Source of the DNA: an uncultured Bacteroidaceae bacterium
Lineage (GTDB): Bacteria > Bacteroidota > Bacteroidia > Bacteroidales > Bacteroidaceae
Direction: 5' to 3'
Assembly (NCBI GenBank): GCA_905235305.1
Contig: CAJOLC010000008.1
Location: 1-63,554 of the forward strand
DNA: 63,554 nucleotides
The notes beneath the pieces were generated by a model, which did no database searches, had not been told where the DNA came from, and saw only the letters and a program-made list of their open reading frames with translations. Both the position numbers and the translations under genes were made by a program. This document shows positions 53,003 to 62,857 of this stretch, piece after piece. Position 1 is the first letter of the stretch. Each line of letters opens with the position of its first letter.

Positions 53003-54424
53003 ATGAGTCAAGGGAACATACAGATACAGGAACAGGCGCAAACGCAAGGGCAAGTGCAGGTGCAGCAGATGCTGCCCCAGCAGGTGATGCTCGTCAGGCT
53101 GATGGAAATGCCTGTCGAGACTCTGCAGCACCGCGTGGAGCTGGAATGTCTGGAGAACCCCTGGCTGGAAAGGAAAGAGGAGGAAGGACCGGACTCCGAT
53201 AGCGGAGAATGGCAAATGACTGACGGCGGGTCTGAGAAGGAGGCTGACGATGCCTCCTTCGATTATCGTTCCGAAGAAGACATGCCGGACTTCCTGACAG
53301 GTCCAAGCCACAGCAACAACGCTGCTGAATTCATGGCCTACGACGACACGCTCTCCCTGACCGACCGCCTCAGAGAACAGATGGCCGACTTCGAGCTCTC
53401 CGACCACGAGAAAGAGCTCATGGAGTACCTCATCGGCTCGCTCGACGAGGACGGACTCCTGAAGAAGCCGCTCGCCATCCTTGCCGACGAAGCAGAAATC
53501 TATCAAGGTCTCAACACGACTCCCGGGGAACTGGAGCAAGTCCTACGCGTCCTCTGGCAATTCGACCCGCCAGGCATCGGGGCACGCTCCCTGCAGGAAT
53601 GCCTGCTCATACAAGTCCGCCGAGACGAGGACAACCCTTATCGCGACCTGCTCGTCAAGTTGCTGGAGGGGTGCTACGATGACTTCATACACAAGCGCTG
53701 GCAACGGATACAACAACGTCTGCACATCAGTCACGCCCAGGCTGAGGCGCTCGGACACGAGATCCTCAGACTCAATCCACGCCCCGGCGGCTCTGTCGGA
53801 GCCAGGACTGCAGACAGAGCACAGACCATTCAGCCCGACTTCCTGGTCGATACTGACGAGAACGGCACCATCACCGTCACTCTGAGTCGCGGCAACCAGC
53901 CGTCGCTCATCATCAGTCCTGATGTCGACGGGCAGCAGGACACCTTCGTACGGCAGTATGTGGAGCGCGGACAGATGTTCATCAACGCACTGCAACAACG
54001 TTCCGACACGATGATGCACACCATGCAAGCCATCGTCGGTTACCAGAAACCTTTCTTCCAGACAGGCGACGAGACGCTTCTCCGCCCCATGCGGCTCGAG
54101 GACATAGCCTCCGCCACAGGCTTCGACATCAGCACCGTCAGCCGTGCCGCCAACAGCAAGTACGTGGAGACATCCTTCGGCACCTATCCCCTCAAATGGT
54201 TCTTCACGCATAAAGCCACACAGAACAAGGAGGGCGACGACGTCACAGCCCGGCAGGTGATGGCTGCCCTGCGAAGTCTCATAGAACAGGAGGACAAGAG
54301 TCAGCCACTCAGCGACGAACGACTGACGCAACTCCTCCAGGCCGACGGCTTCAACATTGCCCGCAGAACCGTCGCCAAGTATCGTGAACAGATGGGCATA
54401 CCCATAGCAAGAATGAGGAAATGA
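53003..54424 (+). CDS. rpoN: RNA polymerase sigma-54 factor
   Basis: Alternative sigma factor that needs AAA+ activators. The 473-residue protein has the Gln-rich N-terminal region I (IQIQEQAQTQGQVQVQQML), an acidic region II, the core-binding region (DGLLKKPLAILADEAEIY, QFDPPGIGARSLQECLLIQ), the DNA-binding part (LRPMRLEDIASATGFDISTV) and the RpoN box ARRTVAKYREQMGI. Region I is complete. It follows luxS by 18 bases and overlaps the PAP2 gene by 4 bases. Confidence 0.96.
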   Translation: MSQGNIQIQEQAQTQGQVQVQQMLPQQVMLVRLMEMPVETLQHRVELECLENPWLERKEEEGPDSDSGEWQMTDGGSEKEADDASFDYRSEEDMPDFLTGPSHSNNAAEFMAYDDTLSLTDRLREQMADFELSDHEKELMEYLIGSLDEDGLLKKPLAILADEAEIYQGLNTTPGELEQVLRVLWQFDPPGIGARSLQECLLIQVRRDEDNPYRDLLVKLLEGCYDDFIHKRWQRIQQRLHISHAQAEALGHEILRLNPRPGGSVGARTADRAQTIQPDFLVDTDENGTITVTLSRGNQPSLIISPDVDGQQDTFVRQYVERGQMFINALQQRSDTMMHTMQAIVGYQKPFFQTGDETLLRPMRLEDIASATGFDISTVSRAANSKYVETSFGTYPLKWFFTHKATQNKEGDDVTARQVMAALRSLIEQEDKSQPLSDERLTQLLQADGFNIARRTVAKYREQMGIPIARMRK

Positions 54425-55032
54425 AACAGACGATTCTCATAGCACGCATCTTTTCCACCGTGTTCCGTCCCTCGTACTATCCCACCGTCGGAACATTCAT
54501 CCTGCTGAGCTTCACCTATCTGAGCATCTTCCCATGGAGCTTCAAGCTGTGGATTCTTGGGCTCGTCTATGGCTTCACGTACTGTCTGCCGGCACTGGGC
54601 ATCTACATATATCGCAGGCTTCATGGATGGAGCGCTGCCGAGCTCCGCATTCGTCACAAGCGAGCCGTCCCATACATCATCAACATCTTTTGCTACCTCT
54701 GCCTGATGCACATCTTTGCCGCCACCCACATGCCGCACTTCCTCATGGCGATAGTAGGCATCTCGCTCCTCATTCAGTGCAGCTGCATCATCATCAATGT
54801 CTGGTGGAAAGTCAGCATGCATTCAGCAGGAGCAGGCGGCGTCATTGGAGCCCTGACAGCATATTCCGCCATTTTCGGCTTCAATCCTATATGGTGGCTC
54901 TCGCTGGCCATCTTTGTTGCAGGATGCGTCATGACGAGCCGCATGATACTTCGTCAGCACACCCTCGGCCAAGTCCTGGGCGGCACCCTCATCGGCATCG
55001 TCTGCGGCATCATAGGAACACTGCTGATGTAG
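54421..55032 (+). CDS. PAP2-like membrane protein
   Basis: Inner-membrane protein of 203 aa with about six helices. Residual PAP2 phosphatase motifs can be seen: KR-VPY (HKRAVPYIIN), MHSAG in place of PSGH, and SRMILRQHTLGQ in place of SRxxxxxHxxxD. The last Asp of the third motif is Gln, as I believe also occurs in some Bacteroidetes relatives, so phosphatase activity is uncertain. It might act on isoprenoid or phosphatidylglycerol phosphates. Coupled to rpoN by ATGA. Confidence 0.75.
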   Translation: MKQTILIARIFSTVFRPSYYPTVGTFILLSFTYLSIFPWSFKLWILGLVYGFTYCLPALGIYIYRRLHGWSAAELRIRHKRAVPYIINIFCYLCLMHIFAATHMPHFLMAIVGISLLIQCSCIIINVWWKVSMHSAGAGGVIGALTAYSAIFGFNPIWWLSLAIFVAGCVMTSRMILRQHTLGQVLGGTLIGIVCGIIGTLLM

Positions 55033-55074
55033 GTGCCGGAGAGACAGCCCCATCTCCATGTTATGGCATGAAAG

Positions 55075-55108
55075 GCCCTCCCCATCCCTCCCTTAAGGGA
55101 ATGGGAAT
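55075..55108. repeat. GC-rich palindromic interspersed repeat
   Basis: CCCTCCCTTAAGGGAATGGG resembles the repeats at 31733, 32641 and 34098. It is followed by AT-rich AATAGTAAATTGTTAAATAG, the same pairing of repeats seen upstream of hflX. Inverted 9-mers CAGCCCCAT and ATGGGGCTG also border this gap. Confidence 0.5.
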
Positions 55109-55209
55109 AGTAAATTGTTAAATAGTACATTACCATGGTGCAGTCTTTAGCCTGCCATTTGCATCTATATAGACATGGGGCTGCCGCCATATTGCGCCCT
55201 GTCGGTTAA

Positions 55210-56895
55210 ATGGATTTACACAGTTCTGTCCAGAAGGCAAAGGAGAAAGACCCGAAGGCATTCTCCGTGCTCTACACTGCATACTTCCCCCAGATGCTCG
55301 GCGTCTGCATGAACATCATCCGGGAGGACAAGACCGTAGCCCGTGACCTTGTACATGATGCCTTCATCCTGGCTTTCGTTTCCTTGGACGGCCTCAGGGA
55401 CAACAACAGGTTCGGCGAGTGGCTGACGACCATCGTCAGGAACGTATCGCTGAAATATGTAGCAGGGAGAGACAAAGTCCGCCTGCTGCCGGTCAGCTCC
55501 CTGAAGGAGGAAGATGCCGTGTTCGCCAGTTCTTCCCCGACACCCGACGAAGAACTTTACCACAAAGAACTGCTCGAACTCATCGGACGTCTGCCGGAAG
55601 GCTACGGCAAAGTGCTGAGGCTTTCGGTCATCGAAGGCTTTTCCCACAAGGAGATTGCCGATATGCTTGGCATCGAGCCACACAGCTCGTCGTCGCAACT
55701 GGCACGGGCCAAGCGTCTGCTAAGAGCAATGATGGCGGACAGGACGATTGGCGTGATTGTCCTCATGCTCTTGTCTTTCGTGTCATCTCTTCTTCGGCAG
55801 GAGAAGACCCCTCAAGATCTTCCCGTGAAGGAGAGACGTTCTTCCTCCCTTGCAGAGAAGGGAGACGACGCCTCTGAACTTCCCCATGAAGCTGAGACTT
55901 CTTCCCTTCCATCACGAGAGGAATGGGTTGAGTCCGAAGAACGGGAAGGGTCTTCGGACACTGCCACCGTCATTTCCCTCCCAGACGTAAGTGAGGATGT
56001 CTTTATAGCAAAGGCTGAAGACGATTCTGTAAGCAAGGTCACGAAGGACTCCATCGTACGGAGAGAAATCCTGCCTCATATCAATATAGCAGAAGAAAAC
56101 AGGCACAGGGAGAAAAGGAAATGGCAGCTCGCCGTGGGCGGAAGCTTTGGTCCTGCCTTGGCTCAAAGCGGAAGCATGATGCTTGCCACGAATCAGGCGC
56201 CTCCTCCCCCTATTGACTCCGATGCTCCGGAACCCGACGCGCCCACTTACGTCGTGCCGCCTTACGTACACACATGGGAAGAGTATGCGGAATATCTTCG
56301 GTTCGTTTCCTCTTCCTCTGCAGTCATTCCTGCCGACACGCTTGCCCTTATCCGGATAACGGAACACAACACGGGCGAGATCGTGCAGAGGGAGCATCAC
56401 GACATGCCCATTACATTCCATTTCTCCCTGTCGAAGCAGCTCGGAAGAAGCTGGAGCCTCGAGACGGGATTGCAGTACTCGTTGCTCAAGTCCGACTTCC
56501 AGATGGGTGAGAACGGCTATTCCATCAACACCAAGCAGAAGGCGCATTACCTCGGCATACCGCTTCGTGTGTCGTACAGATGGCTTGAATATAGAAGCCT
56601 TTCGGCCTACAGTTCGCTCGGCATCACCCTACATGTTCCCCTCTATGGGAAGCAGGAGACGCAGTACATGGTAGGCTGGCAGAGCCGTTACTCAACGAGT
56701 CAGTACTTCACGCCCGCTTTGCAATGGCAGACAGGCATCAGCTTCGGACTGCAATACAAGCTTGCTCCTCACACCAGCCTCTTCGCCGAGCCGTCGTTCA
56801 ACTGGTTCATCCCCAGCGGCAGCGAAACGCATACTACCTGGACGGAGCATCCCTTTATGTTCACCTGCCCGTTCGGAGTAAGGGTAAGCTGGTAG
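55210..56895 (+). CDS. fusion of ECF sigma factor, membrane helix and C-terminal beta-barrel
   Basis: Single open frame of 561 aa. Residues 1-85 match sigma region 2 (FSVLYTAYFPQMLGVCMNI, VARDLVHDAFILAFVSLDGL, FGEWLTTIVRNVSLKYV). Residues 120-175 match region 4 (LIGRLPEGYGKVLRL, GFSHKEIADMLGIEPHSSSS, LARAKRLLRAM). Residues 179-196 are one hydrophobic helix (TIGVIVLMLLSFVSSLL). A Ser/Glu-rich, probably disordered linker follows (about 197-300). Residues 303-561 look like an outer-membrane beta-barrel: alternating aromatic strands (LAVGGSFGPAL, WSLETGLQYSLL, LGIPLRVSYRWLEY, LFAEPSFNWF) and a terminal aromatic residue (FGVRVSW). Sigma and barrel are usually separate genes. One chain could span the envelope, with release of the sigma part by proteolysis; that is inference. 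It may share control with the CotH gene behind it. Confidence 0.8.
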   Translation: MDLHSSVQKAKEKDPKAFSVLYTAYFPQMLGVCMNIIREDKTVARDLVHDAFILAFVSLDGLRDNNRFGEWLTTIVRNVSLKYVAGRDKVRLLPVSSLKEEDAVFASSSPTPDEELYHKELLELIGRLPEGYGKVLRLSVIEGFSHKEIADMLGIEPHSSSSQLARAKRLLRAMMADRTIGVIVLMLLSFVSSLLRQEKTPQDLPVKERRSSSLAEKGDDASELPHEAETSSLPSREEWVESEEREGSSDTATVISLPDVSEDVFIAKAEDDSVSKVTKDSIVRREILPHINIAEENRHREKRKWQLAVGGSFGPALAQSGSMMLATNQAPPPPIDSDAPEPDAPTYVVPPYVHTWEEYAEYLRFVSSSSAVIPADTLALIRITEHNTGEIVQREHHDMPITFHFSLSKQLGRSWSLETGLQYSLLKSDFQMGENGYSINTKQKAHYLGIPLRVSYRWLEYRSLSAYSSLGITLHVPLYGKQETQYMVGWQSRYSTSQYFTPALQWQTGISFGLQYKLAPHTSLFAEPSFNWFIPSGSETHTTWTEHPFMFTCPFGVRVSW

Positions 56896-57112
56896 CGGCT
56901 ATCGGTTCCGAAGCAAGTGAAGCAACTCAACTCAATACGCCTCTCTGGCATGGGACACGTTCCTGCATAATCGTTTCCTTTGTTTCTTTCTGTTCCGACA
57001 CCAGTAGTGATACGGCCTCGTCGTGCATGACTGCACCGCCACAGCTATTTTTGAAGCGATGCAGTCCTTTGCCTTTAGGAGGCATCTATACTAAGGAAAG
57101 TGAAAAAGTGAA

Positions 57113-59944
57113 ATGGTGAAAAGGAATCTCTGCATCGGCGTGTTGGCTCTGGCGGGCTTGCCTGCGATGGCTCAGTCCACGCTCATGTTTACGGAAATCT
57201 GTGTGGCGAACATCGACCAGACGCTCGATCATTCGAACAATTACGGCGGTTGGGTGGAGCTTTACAACGGGGGAGGCACGGACGTCTCACTCGGCGGGTG
57301 GTACATCAGCGATGATGAGGCGAACCTGAAGAAGCACAGGCTCACGGAAGAGGAGTTCGTGAAGTCCGGCAGCTACTGCCTGCTTTTCTTCGACCACAAC
57401 GCTGCAGACGGAGGCGCATACGGTCCCGAGGCGGCAAGGCAAGTGGCGTTCAAGCTGAACAGGAAAGGCGGCAGGCTCTATCTGTCGCACGACGGTACGG
57501 CCTGCGACCTGTCCCTCGACTATCCGCCGTCCGTGCCTCGATGCAGCTTCGCAAAGGTCAGCATGGATGCCGACGTGTGGCAATACAGCGGCCAGCCCAC
57601 TCCTGGCGAGGCAAATGCAGGCCCCTTTGCCCAGGACATACTGCCTGCGCCTGTCGTCAGCTGTGACTCGCAGCTCTTCACGGAAGCCTTCTCCGTCCAA
57701 GTCGATATTCCGGAGGGGACGACGCTCCGCTATACAACGGACGGAAGCACACCGACGCTTGCCAACGGAAACACAAGTGCCGACGGCCTCTTCCCTGTCT
57801 CCGAGACCACCGTCCTGCGGCTGCGTCTGTTCTCGCCCCACAGCCTTCCGAGTCCCGTGACGAGCCGCACATTCATTTATAAAGATAGGCTTTACTACTT
57901 GCCTATCGTCTGCATCACGACCGACCCACGCAATCTCTACGACAGCATGACGGGCTGTTATGTGGATGGGGCGAACGGCATCGTGGGCAGAGGCTCGGCA
58001 GTGAAGTCGAACCTCAACATGGATTGGGAGCGACCGGTAGGCTTCGAATACCTGACAGCTGATGGGCGTATGGTCATCAACCAGGAGGCGAGCTTCGAGG
58101 TGGCAGGCGGATGGAGCCGACACTTCAAGCCGGCGTCGTTCAAGTTGCAGGCCAGGAAGCTCTACGACGGCATCGGCCACTTCGACCACCCTGTTTTCCC
58201 CGGCAAGCCGCACCAGGTCTATAAGCAGCTGATGGTACGTAATGGCGGCAACAACAACAGGACGTATGGCGGCCCGCGCATCATGGATGCAGTCACACAG
58301 CAAGTATTGACCACGAGTGGGTTCTATGTCGATGCACAGGAATACCAGCCTGTCCATGTCTTCATCAACGGTAAGTATCTTGCCATGATGAACGTCAGGG
58401 AGCCGACAGGCCGCTTCCATGGCGAGGCCAACTATGGCTATGATGACGATGAAATGGACGCTTTTGAGTACAGCGAGGGCTGTTATTGGCAGAAAAGCGG
58501 CACGCGTGAGGCGTTCGACAGGATGGTTCAGACATCGTATGAGGCAGAGACGGACGAAGGCTACGCAAGGCTTCGTGAGCAGATGGACATGGACGAGTTC
58601 GTCCGATACATGGCCGCCGTCTGCTACACAGGTACAGGGGACTGGCTCCTGAACAGTAACAATCTGAAGGGTTACCGTACATGGTCAGACGACGGACTGT
58701 TCCATTTCGTCTTCTTCGACCAAGACCTGACGTGGGAGAGGAACGACAATGTGGAGCGACTGGATGCCGATGTGGAGCCTTTGGAAGCTAATGAAGTCGT
58801 CAAACTCTACCGTAACCTGAAGCAAAATCCCTTGTTCCGACGCCAGTTCGTCACGGCCTATTGCCTTCTGCACGGCAGCATCTACACGCCCCGACGCTGT
58901 CAGGACGTGGCTGACAGCATTTGCCTTCTGGTGAAGGATGCCTTGGCCTTCGACCGTCGTTCCACATCGCTCACCTACAGCATCTTGCAGGAAACGATGT
59001 GGGAGGAACAGCATCGTGCCGCCCGCATCAGGTCGCTCATGAATGCGTACCGGCTTTCAGACAGCATCAACGTGCGCCTCGACTCCAACTGCCCCTTTGC
59101 GAGGATTCAGATTGAAGGCATGGACGTGCCTTTCGGCCAGTTCGACGGCGTGCTGTTCGGCCCGGTGTCTGTCTCGACGGACGCAGCCGAGGGCTATCGG
59201 TTCGTAGGGTGGAAGGACCAATGGGGCAGGTGGCTGAGTAGGGAGAAGACGTGCCAAATCACGGCAGACGGCTGCTATTCAGCCATTTATGAACAAGCGG
59301 TCAATGGCGGGTGGTCAATGGTTTGCATCAACGAGGTCAGTGCCTCGAACGACATCTATGTGAATGATTACGGCAAGCGGACAGACTGGCTGGAGCTTTT
59401 CAACCGTGGCAGCGAGCCAGTCGATGTGGCTGGCTGGTACTTCAGCGACGACGGAAAGATGCCGATGAAGTATCAGATTGACGCATCCGGCGAGGTGCCA
59501 ACCATCATCCCGCCAGGCGGAAGGCTGGTTGTGTGGTGCGACGGGAAGCCATCCGCCACGGCGTTGCACCTCCCCATCAAGCTCGAAAATGCCGATGGAA
59601 TCGGCCTTTTTCTCACTTCGCCCGACGGCCTCTGGCAGGACTCCCTGCGCTACGACATGCACTCGCCGAAGGCTTCTGTGGGCAGATACCCTGACGGAGC
59701 GAGCAGATGCCGCACGTTCTACCACCCTACCATCGGCACCTATAATGTTCCTACGACTTACGACAAGCCTTCGGACTCCATTCCGAACGCCATCACGCCG
59801 CCCTACTATTCGCATGACGAGAAGCAGGCGGACAGCTTCTTCACCGTAGGTGGAATCCGTATGTTCAAGCCTCTTAACGGCATCAGTATCAAGGTGTCAA
59901 CCGATGGAAACGAGCGGAAGAAGGTCATGCACTACACGAGGTGA
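57113..59944 (+). CDS. exported CotH-family protein with two lamin-tail domains
   Basis: Exported protein of 943 aa with signal peptide (about 1-20). A first lamin-tail domain (about 23-165: FTEICVANIDQ, GGWVELYNGGGTDVSLGGWY) is followed by a chitobiase-type C-terminal-like beta domain (about 178-255: TLRYTTDGSTPT). The CotH domain follows (about 260-640: LPIVCITTDPRNLYDS, KLQARKLYDGIGHF, FVFFDQDLTWERND), then a second lamin-tail domain (about 745-890: VCINEVSASNDIYVN, DWLELFNRGSEPVDVAGWYF). CotH proteins in spore-formers are atypical protein kinases; here the kinase activity is unproven. The end (GGIRMFKPLNGISIKVSTDG) differs from the short tails of the other exported proteins. TTTAGGAGG lies upstream as a possible ribosome-binding site. 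Confidence 0.85.
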   Translation: MVKRNLCIGVLALAGLPAMAQSTLMFTEICVANIDQTLDHSNNYGGWVELYNGGGTDVSLGGWYISDDEANLKKHRLTEEEFVKSGSYCLLFFDHNAADGGAYGPEAARQVAFKLNRKGGRLYLSHDGTACDLSLDYPPSVPRCSFAKVSMDADVWQYSGQPTPGEANAGPFAQDILPAPVVSCDSQLFTEAFSVQVDIPEGTTLRYTTDGSTPTLANGNTSADGLFPVSETTVLRLRLFSPHSLPSPVTSRTFIYKDRLYYLPIVCITTDPRNLYDSMTGCYVDGANGIVGRGSAVKSNLNMDWERPVGFEYLTADGRMVINQEASFEVAGGWSRHFKPASFKLQARKLYDGIGHFDHPVFPGKPHQVYKQLMVRNGGNNNRTYGGPRIMDAVTQQVLTTSGFYVDAQEYQPVHVFINGKYLAMMNVREPTGRFHGEANYGYDDDEMDAFEYSEGCYWQKSGTREAFDRMVQTSYEAETDEGYARLREQMDMDEFVRYMAAVCYTGTGDWLLNSNNLKGYRTWSDDGLFHFVFFDQDLTWERNDNVERLDADVEPLEANEVVKLYRNLKQNPLFRRQFVTAYCLLHGSIYTPRRCQDVADSICLLVKDALAFDRRSTSLTYSILQETMWEEQHRAARIRSLMNAYRLSDSINVRLDSNCPFARIQIEGMDVPFGQFDGVLFGPVSVSTDAAEGYRFVGWKDQWGRWLSREKTCQITADGCYSAIYEQAVNGGWSMVCINEVSASNDIYVNDYGKRTDWLELFNRGSEPVDVAGWYFSDDGKMPMKYQIDASGEVPTIIPPGGRLVVWCDGKPSATALHLPIKLENADGIGLFLTSPDGLWQDSLRYDMHSPKASVGRYPDGASRCRTFYHPTIGTYNVPTTYDKPSDSIPNAITPPYYSHDEKQADSFFTVGGIRMFKPLNGISIKVSTDGNERKKVMHYTR

Positions 59945-60005
59945 GAAAACGCCCTTGTTCTGCCCTTTCGACAGACCTATATTTTCTTTTTTCTCATCGT
60001 TTATT

Positions 60006-60036
60006 TTGTCGGGTGAAGAAAAATGCTTAATTTTGT
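60006..60036 (+). promoter_or_regulatory. promoter of purE-ispG
   Basis: TTTG (60006-60009) and TAATTTTG (60029-60036) are 19 bases apart, matching the Bacteroidetes -33/-7 spacing. The ATG is 42 bases downstream. Confidence 0.7.
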
Positions 60037-60077
60037 AGCGCGTAAGGGTAGATATCTCACAATTTCACAATATCACC

Positions 60078-60584
60078 ATGTCACCAATCGTAAGCATCAT
60101 CATGGGCAGCACGAGCGACCTGCCCGTCATGGAGAAAGCAGCTAAATTTCTCGATGAAATGGGCATTTTCTTTGAAATGAACGCCTTTTCTGCACATCGC
60201 ACGCCACAGGAAGTGGAGGACTTTGCCCGCACCGCCGAGGAGCGCGGGCTGAAGGTCATCATTGCCGGCGCAGGCATGGCAGCGGCTCTGCCAGGCGTAG
60301 TGGCTGCCAGCACCACTTTGCCCGTCATCGGTGTACCTATCAAGGGAATGCTTGACGGCCTTGACGCCATGCTCAGCATCATACAGATGCCTCCCGGCAT
60401 CCCCGTCGCCACGGTCGGCGTGAACGGTGCACAAAACGCAGCCATCCTTGCCGCAGAAATGCTCGCCCTGAGTGACGAAAAGCTCGCCGCCAAGCTCCGC
60501 GACTACAAGCAGGGCCTCAAGCAGAAAATCGTCAAGGCAAACGAGGAACTGAAGGAAGTGAAATACAACTTCAAGACCAACTGA
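60078..60584 (+). CDS. purE: N5-carboxyaminoimidazole ribonucleotide mutase
   Basis: Class I PurE, which turns N5-CAIR into CAIR in purine synthesis; cytoplasmic. The 168-residue protein has the signature IVSIIMGSTSDLPVMEKAA, the catalytic FSAHRTP loop, IIAGAGMAAALPGVVAA and PVATVGVNGAQNAAILAAEM. It lies 3 bases before ispG; the two share the promoter upstream. Confidence 0.96.
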   Translation: MSPIVSIIMGSTSDLPVMEKAAKFLDEMGIFFEMNAFSAHRTPQEVEDFARTAEERGLKVIIAGAGMAAALPGVVAASTTLPVIGVPIKGMLDGLDAMLSIIQMPPGIPVATVGVNGAQNAAILAAEMLALSDEKLAAKLRDYKQGLKQKIVKANEELKEVKYNFKTN

Positions 60585-60587
60585 ATC

Positions 60588-61763
<1,176 letters not shown>

Positions 61764-61785
61764 TAGGGCGCAATTCTTAACACAA

Positions 61786-61818
61786 CAAAAAGCTCCCGCA
61801 TCTCACGACGCAGGAGCC
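61786..61818 (-). terminator. terminator of the anti-sigma gene
   Basis: On the minus strand GCTCCTGC and GCGGGAGC form a stem followed by five T. It lies about 60 bases after the stop codon at 61879. Confidence 0.75.
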
Positions 61819-61878
61819 TGATGGCGCACCGATTTATTAACTTCTTCGCTCCACACAGGCGGAGCTAAAACCAATTGT

Positions 61879-62838
61879 TTACTGCTTTACGATTTCGTAG
61901 TTCTTCACGCCGCATTCCTGCATGATGCTCTTGATGCGGTCGATGTGCTTCTGCGGAGTGCCCTTGCAGACATTGATGCGGACGTGATGGTCCTTGCGGT
62001 TGACTGCTTCCTTCAGATGGATGCGGACGTTTTCCCATTGACCTGTCCACGAGGTGTAGATGTAGTCGTGCCAGTCATAACTGTCCTTGATGCCACTGCT
62101 CTGCCAGATGGTGACGGGCTGATAGGCTCCCTTTGGCACTGTGCCGGTGAGCAGGATGGTCAGCTCGGGGTTGACGTTGCCCTTCACGTCGGCAGGAATC
62201 TGAACGGGTGTCGTGATGAGGTTGATTGTCTTTATGCTGACATCAAGCTCTACCTTCTTCACGATTGAAGCAGGTTTGTCGAGCAGTTCATGGATGTCGC
62301 GCTCTGTGCCGTCGATCTTTATCCTGACTTCATTTGGCCTCAAGAAGGGAGAATGTCGGACAAGATGTTCCTCTCTATAGGAGTCCCCGTTAGCAATCAC
62401 CACCCACGTGCCTCGTGGCCAGTTCACGACAAAGACTTCCCCGTCCTTTGAGATTCTGATGAGCTTCTCATTGGCAATTGCCAGACTGTCCGATACCTCT
62501 TCAGCGGTTTTCTTTGGCGAAATGGCATGGTAAGCTGCAAAGGACAGCCCGCAGAGGAAGGCTACAGCGATGAAGATGGCTGCTATGCGCGTCCAGCGAT
62601 GCCTGGGGCTTGTCTGCATGGGATGCCTTTGCTCGAAACGCTGCCATGCGGCTTCCGCGTCTGCTTCTTCTGATGTATGCTCCCTTCGACAACCTTGTTT
62701 TGCTGCCACCATGAGTCGGTATGTTTCGCGGGTTTCGTCATCGCAATTAATTATGTCGCGGATTTCCTGCTCGGAGTAAGCCGAAGGATTGTCGAGCATC
62801 TCCAAGAGTCGGCTGATGTTTTTGTTTGTCGTTTCCAT
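61879..62838 (-). CDS. anti-sigma-type membrane protein with ExbD-like C-terminus
   Basis: Protein of 319 aa: a cytoplasmic N-terminal region (about 1-75; METTNKNISRLLEMLDNPS, REIINCDD-like, YRLMVAAKQGCRRE) of the kind that binds ECF sigma factors, one membrane helix (about 82-103: WTRIAAIFIAVAFLCGLSFA) and a periplasmic part of about 215 residues. The last 40 residues (HVRINVCKGTPQKHIDRIKS, IMQECGVKNYEIVKQ) resemble the closing motif of ExbD-type and BlaR1-linked periplasmic domains; this is a weak pattern match. A FecR domain is not evident. The start at 62838 gives the conserved-looking N-terminus and leaves 19 bases after the sigma gene. Confidence 0.7.
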   Translation of the reverse strand: METTNKNISRLLEMLDNPSAYSEQEIRDIINCDDETRETYRLMVAAKQGCRREHTSEEADAEAAWQRFEQRHPMQTSPRHRWTRIAAIFIAVAFLCGLSFAAYHAISPKKTAEEVSDSLAIANEKLIRISKDGEVFVVNWPRGTWVVIANGDSYREEHLVRHSPFLRPNEVRIKIDGTERDIHELLDKPASIVKKVELDVSIKTINLITTPVQIPADVKGNVNPELTILLTGTVPKGAYQPVTIWQSSGIKDSYDWHDYIYTSWTGQWENVRIHLKEAVNRKDHHVRINVCKGTPQKHIDRIKSIMQECGVKNYEIVKQ

Positions 62839-62857
62839 AGCTTCTGTAGTTTTTAGG

